From Ovoidimarina sp963698645 (GTDB lineage: Bacteria; Pseudomonadota; Alphaproteobacteria; Rhodobacterales; Rhodobacteraceae): DNA of 64,000 bases. Location: contig CAVORP010000007.1 of NCBI GenBank assembly GCA_963698645.1, forward strand, positions 186,001 through 250,000. The letters are read 5' to 3'. Below, piece after piece: positions 57,228 through 64,000 of the stretch. A program made the position numbers and the translations under genes. Each line of letters begins with the position of its first letter. Positions within the stretch are counted from its first letter, which is position 1. The notes beneath the pieces were generated by a model. That model was not told where the DNA came from. It searched no databases and saw only the letters and a list, made by a program, of their open reading frames with translations.

Positions 57228-57436
57228 CCCTGACGTCCCACCTCCCCGCGAAAGGCCTTTGTGCCTCGCCACCAACAGGGCGACCCCGTCATCGACCCCG
57301 GGAGACCACACGGCACGCAGCCCCGCCGAAAACTCCCGATATTCTGTTAAGGGGGGATCTAGGCGGATGTTTCTGATTGTTAAAATCGTTTCTTCGACTC
57401 TACTTTGATAGGGAACAGATCTATCAAAGGCGCACA

Positions 57437-58380
57437 ATGCCAAGCCTGCAACAACTTCGCTATCTCGCCGCGCTCGCCGAAACGCTGCATTTCCGCCGCG
57501 CCGCCGAGTTGACGAACGTCACCCAGCCCACGCTTTCGGCACAACTCAAGGAGATGGAGCATCGACTGGGCACGCAACTGGTCGAACGATCGCGCTCGCG
57601 CGTCCTGCTGACCCCGGTCGGAGAGCGAGATCGCCGCCCGCGCCAGACGCATTCTGCGCGAGGTCGAGGATATCCGCGTGATCGCCCGTCAGGCCAGTCC
57701 GCTCTCCGGCACGATCCGCGTCGGTGTGGTCCAGTCGCTCGGCTCCTACCTGATGCCGCTGATCATCCCCGACCTGCACGAAAGCCACCCCGACCTGCGC
57801 CTCTACATGCGCGAGGCGCTGGCCGGAGACGCTCATCGACCACCTCGAACAAGGGCACGCTCGACATCCTGTTCTTCCCGCTCCCGCTCGACTACAGGAT
57901 ATCGAAACCGTGCCGCTCTTCTCCGAACCCCTGCGCGTGGTGCTGTCCCGCGATCACCGGCTGGCGGACCACGATGCGATCCCGCCGGATGCGCTGGCGG
58001 GCGAAACCATCCTGACACTGGAAAAGGGGCACCGGCTCTACGATCAGGTCCGGGTCCTCGCCGACACCTATGACGCGAAGCTGTCCCACGACTTCGAAGG
58101 CACCTCGCTCGACACGCTCCGACAGATGGTCGCGATGGGCATGGGCATCACGTTCCTGCCCGCGCTCTACGTCCGGTCCGAGGTCACGCGCGAACCGCTC
58201 GTGGTGCACCGGCCCGTGGCCGGCCATGAACCCGCCCGACTGGTGGGCATGGCATGGCGCCGCTCCACCGCCCGGGCCGACGAATACCGCGATCTGTCCG
58301 AGATCATCGCCGGTATCCTCGCCGTCCGCGCGCCCGAGGTCTCGATGCGCGATGCGGGCGCCCGCGTGCAATCGGTGTGA
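57437..58380 (+). CDS. OxyR-like LysR regulator lacking the sensing cysteines, four frame breaks
   Basis: About 313 residues after repair. The N-terminal winged helix MPSLQQLRYLAALAETLHFR, with NVTQPTLSAQLKEMEHRLG, is OxyR-type. The effector domain matches OxyR down to FEGTSLDTLRQMVAMGMGIT and FLPALYV. Where OxyR has the peroxide-sensing Cys199 (GHCLRDQ), this protein has GHRLYDQ, and no counterpart of Cys208 follows, so peroxide sensing by disulfide is unlikely. Breaks near 57621, 57828, 57853 (one base extra each) and 57893 (one missing). Divergent from the mnh block and 88 bp before soeA, a candidate regulator of either. Confidence 0.82.
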
Positions 58381-58467
58381 TGCGGCATCTGGCCCGGTCC
58401 GCAGCGGCCAATTGGCCCTAGAACTCGCTGCGCCCCCGGTCTAGCTTCGCCTCCGGGGAGAACGCGA

Positions 58468-61279
58468 TTGACACAGCAACCAAAGATCAACCTCAGCCCG
58501 CCCGTCTCCGACGAGGTGCGCAAGACAACCTGCTACATGTGCGCCTGCCGCTGCGGCATCAACGTGCACATGAAGGGCGGCGAAGTCGCCTATATCGAAG
58601 GCAACCGCGATCACCCGGTGAACCGTGGCGTCCTGTGCGGCAAGGGTGCGGCGGGCATCATGCAGCACACCGCGCCCTCGCGCCTGCGCGCGCCGATGAA
58701 ACGCTCGGGCCCGCGCGGCTCCGGCGAATTCACCGAAATAAGCTGGGACGAGGCGCTGGAAATCAGCCGCCTCATGGCTCAAACCCCTGCGCGACACCGC
58801 ACCCGAAAAACTGGCCTTCTTCACCGGCCGGGACCAGTCGCAATCCTTCACCGGCTACTGGGCACAGGCCTTCGGCACCCCCAATTACGCGGCCCATGGC
58901 GGGTTCTGCTCGGTCAACATGGCGGCGGGCGGCATCTACACGATGGGCGGCGCGTTCTGGGAATTCGGCCAGCCGGACTGGGAACACACGAAGCTTTTCA
59001 TGCTGTTCGGCGTCGCCGAAGACCACGATTCCAACCCGATCAAGATCGGGCTCGGCCGGCTCAAGGAACGCGGCGCGCGGGTCATCGGGGTCAACCCGAT
59101 CCGCACCGGCTACAACGCCATCGCCGACGACTGGGTCGGCATCACGCCGGGCACCGACGGCCTGTTCATCCTCTCCCTCGTCCATTGCCTGCTCAAGGCC
59201 GGCAAGGTCGATCTCGACTACCTTGCCCGCTACACCAACGCGCCCTGCCTCGTGAACCGCGATCCCGACAGCCCCGAATACGGGCTGATCCTCAAGGATG
59301 ACGACGGCAAGGACCTGATCTGGGACCGCCGCGAAGGCCGCCCGCGCTGCTATGACAAACCCGATGTGATCCCCGATCTCTCCGGCACGTGGCAGCATGA
59401 GGGCATCACCCATGTCCCCGTCTTCCACCTGATCGCAGAACGCTATCTCTCCGACGACTACGCCCCCGAAACCGTGGCCGAAACCTGCGGCATCCCGGCG
59501 GACCGTATCCGCGCCATCGCCGCGGAACTGGCGCGTGTCGCCTTCGAGGAAGAGATCACGATCGACCGCGAATGGACCGATTTCCGCGGCGTGAAGCACG
59601 ACCGGATGATCGGCCGCCCGGTCAGCTTCCACGCCATGCGCGGCATCTCGGCCCATGCCAACGGGTTCCAGACCTGCCGCGCGCTGCACCTGTTGCAGAT
59701 CCTCCTGGGCTCGGTCGAAACTCCCGGCGGCTTCCGGTTCAAACCGCCCTATCCCAAACCCGCCACGGCGCATCCGAAACCCCATGCCACCGCGCGGCCC
59801 GGCGAGCCGCTCAACGGCCCGCATCTGGGCTATCCCCACGGGCCCGAGGATCTCTGCCTCAACCCCGACGGCACCGCCCAGCGCATCGACAAGGCATATA
59901 CCTGGGAAAACCCGATGTCGGCCCACGGGCTGATGCACATGGTGATCTCGAACGCCCATGCGGGCGATCCCTACAGGATCGACACGCTGTTTCTCTATAT
60001 GGCGAACATGGCGTGGAACTCGTCGATGAACACGGCCCAGACCATGGGCATGCTCACCGATACAGACGAGAATGGCGAATACGTCATCCCCCGGATCATC
60101 TATTCCGATGCCTATTCCTCGGAAATGGTGGCCTATGCCGACCTGATCCTGCCCGACACCACCTATCTCGAACGCCACGACTGCATCTCGCTCCTCGATC
60201 GCCCGATCTGCGAGGCCGAGGCCGCAGCCGACGCGATCCGCTGGCCGGTGGTCGACCCCGACCGCGACGTGCGCGGCTTCCAGTCGGTGCTTTGCGATCT
60301 GGGTCACCGGCTGGGCCTGCCCGGCTTCGTGGCCGAGGATGGCAGCGCCAAGTTCAAGGACTACGCCGATTACATCGTGAACCACGAACGCCGTCCCGGC
60401 GTCGGCCCCCTTGCGGGTTTCCGCGGCGACGGCACCGAACACGGGCGCGGCGCGCCCAACCCCGACCAGCTCGATAAATACATCGAAAACGGCGGCTTCT
60501 GGATCGGGCACATCCCCGAAGAGGCACAGTATTACAAACCGTGGAACACGGCCTATCAGGACTGGGCGGTGGAAATCGGCCTCTACGACCGGCCCACGCC
60601 CTATCTCTTCACGCTCTATTCCGAACCCCTGCGCCGGTTTCAGCTTGCTGCCGAAGGCCACGGTGACCGCCAGCCGCCCGACCACCTGCGCGAACGGATC
60701 AAATCGCAACTCGACCCGCTTCCCCTCTGGTACGCGCCCGACGCCGGCGATGCCGAAACCTACCCGATCCACGCGCTGACCCAGCGGCCCATGGCCATGT
60801 ACCATTCCTGGGGCACGCAAAACGCGTGGCTGCGCCAGATCCATGGCCGCAACCCGCTCTACGTCCCCACCAAGATATGGGAGGCGAACGGCTTTCAGGA
60901 TGGCGACTGGGCGCGGCTCACCTCGCCCCACGGCGCGATCACCGTCCCGGTGGCGCATATGGCGTCGCTGAACGAAAACACCGTCTGGACCTGGAACGCC
61001 ATCGGCAAGCGCAAGGGGGCCTGGGCACTCGACAAGGACGCCCCCGAAGCCACCAAGGGCTTCCTGCTCAACCACCTGATCCCCGAATTGCTGCCGCCCA
61101 AGGGCGACGGGCTGCGCTGGTCGAATTCCGACCCGGTAACGGGTCAGGCCGCGTGGTTCGACCTGCGCGTCCGGATCGAACGTGTCGACGCGCCCGCCGA
61201 GGCCCAGCCCGCCTTCCCGCCGATTACTTCGCCGGTTCCACCGGCGCCGGGAAATCGCGCGCACAAGGTGGGCCAATGA
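58468..61279 (+). CDS. soeA: Molybdopterin oxidoreductase catalytic subunit, probably sulfite-oxidising SoeA; one frame break
   Basis: About 936 residues, DMSO-reductase superfamily. The N-terminal 4Fe-4S ligands Cys22, Cys25, Cys29 and Cys57 lie in TTCYMCACRCGINVHMKGGE and RGVLCGKG. Mo-bis-MGD regions follow (FFTGRDQSQSFTGYWAQAFG; GARVIGVNPIRTGYNAIADD; DLILPDTTYLERHD) plus a C-terminal barrel domain. No twin-arginine signal, so the enzyme faces the cytoplasm, as SoeABC does and DmsA/PsrA do not. The frame changes near 58765; repair restores WLKPLRDTAPEKLAFFTG. TTG start at 58468 with GGGGAG upstream. Gene order A-(unknown)-B-C supports Soe. Formate dehydrogenase or other Mo enzymes are alternatives. 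Confidence 0.78.
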
Positions 61280-61450
61280 GGACCGCACGCGGCCCGGCGC
61301 ATATCCCGGCCTTGGATCCCGGCACCCGGGATCCGGTCGCGGCATATGCACCCGCCCTGCGTGGTTGGATCGCCCCGTTCCGGCCTCCCACCGCCATAAT
61401 TCGGCCAAACGCCCATGCTGATCTGTCCCCACGCATGACGGAGACAGGAC

Positions 61451-62026
61451 ATGTCGGCAACCTCGGCACCGGACCGCGACCCCAACTGGGGCGACTACGA
61501 TGGCAATGGCATCTGGTATGCCTGCAGCGGCTGCAAGACGCTTCACGAGACCAAGGACACTCCCGAGTTTCACGCGCTGCTGGAACAGCTGTGCTGCGAC
61601 ATCGGGGCCAGCTCGCGCGAAATCTACGACATGCTTGGCATCGGCACCGGCGAAGGGCGCTGGGATGTGAACCCGCAAGAGGGTCTCTTCACGTTCACCG
61701 ATCCGCACGGCCGCGTCTCGATCGCGCCCTATGGCGTGGTCGCATCGTGGAACGAACGGTCGCACTCCTGGATGTGGGCCTGGGGCTTTCCGGAAAACTG
61801 GTTTCCCGAACCCGCGCTGGCGGCCAGTGTCAGGACGCTTGCGGCCGGCAAGGAAAACGGCTGGCAGGCAGTCACGGAACGCCTTCTGGCCGTGAACGAA
61901 CACGAAGCATGGCACCTGACCAAGCTCGTCGCGCATGTGAACGGATGGCCGCTTACCTATCGGGCCAAGGTCAACGACATCAACTGGCACTACTACGCGA
62001 TCGCGCGACCCATACGGGCCACCTGA
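61451..62026 (+). CDS. Unknown protein (DUF6882-like) between soeA and soeB
   Basis: 191 residues, soluble. The N-terminus has YDGNGIWYACSGCKTLHETK (CxxC) and a Cys-Cys pair in LEQLCCDIGASS. The middle FTFTDPHGRVSIAPYGVVAS and SHSWMWAWGFPENWFPEP resemble the tryptophan-rich core of DUF6882-type proteins (recalled, not searched). The C-terminus has NDINWHYYAIARP. It sits 171 bp after soeA and 118 bp before soeB on the same strand. Function unknown. The cysteines could bind a metal, which would fit a cofactor-delivery role, but that is speculation. Confidence 0.7.
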   Translation: MSATSAPDRDPNWGDYDGNGIWYACSGCKTLHETKDTPEFHALLEQLCCDIGASSREIYDMLGIGTGEGRWDVNPQEGLFTFTDPHGRVSIAPYGVVASWNERSHSWMWAWGFPENWFPEPALAASVRTLAAGKENGWQAVTERLLAVNEHEAWHLTKLVAHVNGWPLTYRAKVNDINWHYYAIARPIRAT

Positions 62027-62060
62027 CCACGGGCCGCCTGACGACGGGCCGCCTGATGGG
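62016..62060. repeat. Three tandem 15-bp repeats at the end of the DUF6882-like gene
   Basis: Units at 62016-62030, 62031-62045 and 62046-62060 share GGGCC(A/G)CCTGA with two or three changes. The first unit contains the stop codon of the upstream gene. The unit length is a multiple of three, and one other frame reads T-G-R/H-L repeatedly. May vary in copy number between strains. Confidence 0.75.
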
Positions 62061-62144
62061 CACTCACGATATCAAGGCCGATCCCATGCGCATGGAATAC
62101 ACATGCAATGCGCATGGTTTCCGCATCGCGCGAACGGGGCATGA

Positions 62145-62888
62145 ATGACCAGTTTACCCACCCATACCGACAAGAAGCTCGGACTTGTGATCGACCTCGA
62201 CATCTGTGTCGGCTGCCACGCCTGCGTCACCGCCTGCAAGGGCTGGAACACCCAGAATTACGGCGCGCCGCTGGCCGACAAGGATGCCTATGGTGCTGAT
62301 CCTGTTGGATCTTTCCTGAACCGCGTCCATTCCTACGAGATCCAGCCGGAACAGGGCGCCGCGCAACTCGTCCATTTCCCGAAATCCTGCCTCCATTGCG
62401 ACGATGCGCCTTGCGTCACCGTCTGCCCCACCGGGGCCAGCTACAAGCGGGTCGAGGACGGGATCGTGCTGGTGAACGAGGATGATTGCATCGGCTGCGG
62501 CCTCTGCGCCTGGGCCTGTCCCTATGGGGCGCGAGAGATGGATCCCGTTGAAAACGTGATGAAAAAATGCACGCTCTGCGTGGACCGGATCTATAACGAG
62601 AACCTCCCCGAGATTGACCGCGAACCGGCCTGCGTGCGCACCTGCCCCACCGGAGCGCGGGCCTTCGGCGATCTCTCCGATCCCGAAAGCGCCGTATCAA
62701 AACAGGTCGCGGCCCGCGGCGGCATGGACCTGATGCCGGAACAGGGCACCAAACCGGTTAACAAATACCTACCGCCGCGCCCGCGCGATGAACCTCTCGA
62801 CGTGCTGGGCCCGCTTCTCGCGAATGTCGCCGAAGAACCCCAGGGCTTCCTCCGCTGGCTCGACAAAACATTGGAAAGACTGGGATAA
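62145..62888 (+). CDS. soeB: 4Fe-4S ferredoxin subunit, probably SoeB
   Basis: 247-residue electron-transfer subunit of the DmsB/NrfC family. Four cysteine clusters are present: CVGCHACVTAC, CLHCDDAPCVTVCPTG, CIGCGLCAWACPYG and CTLCVDRIYNENLPEIDREP with CVRTCPTGA. They would bind four 4Fe-4S clusters that wire the molybdenum centre to the quinone site in the membrane subunit. No signal peptide, consistent with a cytoplasmic complex. ATG 62145 is four bases after another ATG in a different frame. The stop directly abuts the soeC start. Confidence 0.88.
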   Translation: MTSLPTHTDKKLGLVIDLDICVGCHACVTACKGWNTQNYGAPLADKDAYGADPVGSFLNRVHSYEIQPEQGAAQLVHFPKSCLHCDDAPCVTVCPTGASYKRVEDGIVLVNEDDCIGCGLCAWACPYGAREMDPVENVMKKCTLCVDRIYNENLPEIDREPACVRTCPTGARAFGDLSDPESAVSKQVAARGGMDLMPEQGTKPVNKYLPPRPRDEPLDVLGPLLANVAEEPQGFLRWLDKTLERLG

Positions 62889-63764
62889 ATGCACCCCGCC
62901 GTCTCGATCATCCTGTTCACCACCCTGTCGGGTCTGGGCTTCGGCCTGCTCACCTTCCTCGGCCTCGGCCTTCCCGATGTCGACGGTTTCACCGCCGCCG
63001 TCTTCTATGCCCTGGCCTTCACGCTGGCCAGTGGCGGGCTCATCGCCTCGACCTTCCATCTGGGCCACCCCGAACGCGCCCTCAAGGCGTTCAGCCAGTG
63101 GCGTTCAAGCTGGCTCAGCCGCGAGGCATGGCTGGCGACGATCACCCTGCTCGTCATGACGGCCCATGCCTTTGCCCACGTGATCCTCGACACCCGGATC
63201 GTGCCCCTGGGACTGGTGGGGGCGGTCCTGTCGCTCTGCACCATCTTCACCACCTCGATGATCTACACGCAGATGAAGACCGTTCCCCGCTGGCACCACT
63301 GGTCCACGCCGGTGCTTTTTTTCGCCTATGCCATGGCCGGGGGCGCGCTTCTGGCCGGTCAGATCGCCCTTGCGCCGATCCTGATCCTTCTTCTCGGCGC
63401 GATCCAGCTGTGGGCATGGCAATCGGGCGATATGCGGTTCCGCATGTCCGGAACGACCCTTGGCACCGCCACCGGCCTTGGCAGCCGGGGTGAGGTGCGG
63501 TCTTTCGAGCCACCCCATACCGGCGGCAATTACCTGACCCGCGAAATGGTGCATGTCGTGGCCCGCAAACATGCCTTCAAGTTGCGGTTCATCAGCTTCG
63601 TCCTCTTCGCGATCATCCCGTGGCTGATCCTCTTCGTCCTGCCCTTTAACCATTTCTTGGCGGGCATCGCGGTAGTGTCGCATCTCGCGGGGGTTCTGGT
63701 CAGCCGCTGGCTGTTCTTCGCGGAAGCAGAGCACGTGGTCGGGCTCTATTACGGCAAGCGCTGA
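62889..63764 (+). CDS. soeC: DmsC-family membrane anchor, probably SoeC
   Basis: 291 residues with about eight membrane helices; DmsC-type quinone-binding anchor. AVSIILFTTLSGLGFGLLTF, STFHLGHPERALKAFSQWRS (conserved HLGxPxRAxxAF motif), SWLSREAWLATITLLV, and FFAEAEHVVGLYYG at the end. ATG 62889 follows the soeB stop immediately. In Soe complexes this subunit passes electrons from sulfite oxidation to quinone. Confidence 0.88.
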   Translation: MHPAVSIILFTTLSGLGFGLLTFLGLGLPDVDGFTAAVFYALAFTLASGGLIASTFHLGHPERALKAFSQWRSSWLSREAWLATITLLVMTAHAFAHVILDTRIVPLGLVGAVLSLCTIFTTSMIYTQMKTVPRWHHWSTPVLFFAYAMAGGALLAGQIALAPILILLLGAIQLWAWQSGDMRFRMSGTTLGTATGLGSRGEVRSFEPPHTGGNYLTREMVHVVARKHAFKLRFISFVLFAIIPWLILFVLPFNHFLAGIAVVSHLAGVLVSRWLFFAEAEHVVGLYYGKR

Positions 63765-63770
63765 TCCCGG

Positions 63771-64000
63771 TCAGTCGCGCCGAAACGACGCCAGGACAAG
63801 CGACAGCGCAAACAGCGCCGCCGCCGCCGCCACGATCGACGGGCCCGCCGGCGTGTCGGCATAGAGCGACGCCAGAAGCCCGCCGGCCACCGATACCAGC
63901 CCCATCACCACCGCCATCGCGGCCATCGCCTCGGGCGACCGGGCCAGACTGCGCGCCGCCGCGGCCGGGATGATCAGCATCGCCGCGATCAGAAGCGCCC
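63771..64000 (-). CDS. znuB: Metal ABC transporter permease, ZnuB type, C-terminal part (cut by window edge)
   Basis: The minus strand is open from the window edge to the stop at 63771. It reads ALLIAAMLIIPAAAARSLAR, SPEAMAAMAVVMGLVSVAGG, then LLASLYADTPAGPSIVAAAA and ends ALSLVLASFRRD. The IIPAAAARSLAR motif and the D-x-P-A-G-P helix are typical of the ABC-3 (ZnuB/MntB) permease family that imports zinc or manganese. The start and partner genes are outside the window. Convergent with soeC, 6 bp apart. Confidence 0.85.
   Translation of the reverse strand, partial: ALLIAAMLIIPAAAARSLARSPEAMAAMAVVMGLVSVAGGLLASLYADTPAGPSIVAAAAALFALSLVLASFRRD

Noticed and set aside
58772..61990. A 1072-codon open frame on the minus strand opposite soeA
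   Set aside because: It is the shadow of a high-GC gene with strong codon bias. It lacks any domain pattern, while the plus strand carries clear molybdoenzyme motifs.

Overview
The window is a GC-rich (about 64%) chromosomal segment of an alphaproteobacterium, most likely a marine Rhodobacteraceae (Roseobacter-group) member. The reasons are the dapA-smpB block, the YtoQ and COG3146 families, the N-formylglutamate amidohydrolase/DUF1244 pair, malyl-CoA lyase of the ethylmalonyl-CoA pathway, an RTX secreted protein, a DgcN-DgcA D-glutamate pair, a seven-gene Mrp antiporter and a cytoplasmic SoeABC-type molybdoenzyme. There are no rRNA or tRNA genes, no CRISPR array and no recognisable transposase or prophage. 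It reads as core chromosome with one accessory surface-polysaccharide block.

Layout. 1-7.1 kb: lytic transglycosylase (partial), dapA, a DMT permease, smpB, a LysR regulator divergent from a methyltransferase, then sseA, an acetyltransferase and an aminotransferase overlapping as an operon. 7.1-9.1 kb: glnK-amtB on the minus strand with an NtrC-like dyad upstream and a clean terminator downstream. 9.1-23.9 kb: envelope and housekeeping genes (class A PBP, mlaA-mlaC, ridA-GDPD, COG3146-PCD-MscS, tandem peroxiredoxins divergent from a flavin reductase, rsmD, map, sfsA, a CinA-domain gene, GNAT, AhpD-like and OmpA-like genes). 23.9-34.4 kb: minus-strand block with a LysR gene, fadH, ytoQ, a phosphoribosyltransferase, pheT, pheS, rplT, rpmI, a small membrane protein and pyk. 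34.5-40.6 kb: N-formylglutamate amidohydrolase, DUF1244, two tiny secreted paralogues, a D-amino-acid transaminase, dgcA, dgcN and mcl1. 40.6-50.9 kb: RTX protein, a KpsMTE-type capsule exporter, a sulfotransferase and three glycosyltransferases. 50.9-57.2 kb: mnhABCDEFG in minus-strand order with one-codon overlaps, preceded by an unrecognised gene. 57.4-63.8 kb: an OxyR-like regulator lacking the sensing cysteine, then soeA, an unknown DUF6882-like gene, soeB and soeC. 63.8-64 kb: the end of a ZnuB-type permease.

Sequence quality matters here. About forty single-base frame breaks fall in nineteen otherwise well-conserved genes, nearly all +1, and at least nine are the same change (CTG read as CTTG). 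These are most simply base-calling or assembly errors, so the broken genes are annotated as full-length CDS with the break positions given. Functional themes: nitrogen sensing and ammonium uptake; envelope lipid and peptidoglycan upkeep; D-amino-acid salvage to L-glutamate; export of a probably sulfated capsule; Na+/H+ homeostasis; and probable sulfite oxidation feeding the quinone pool.
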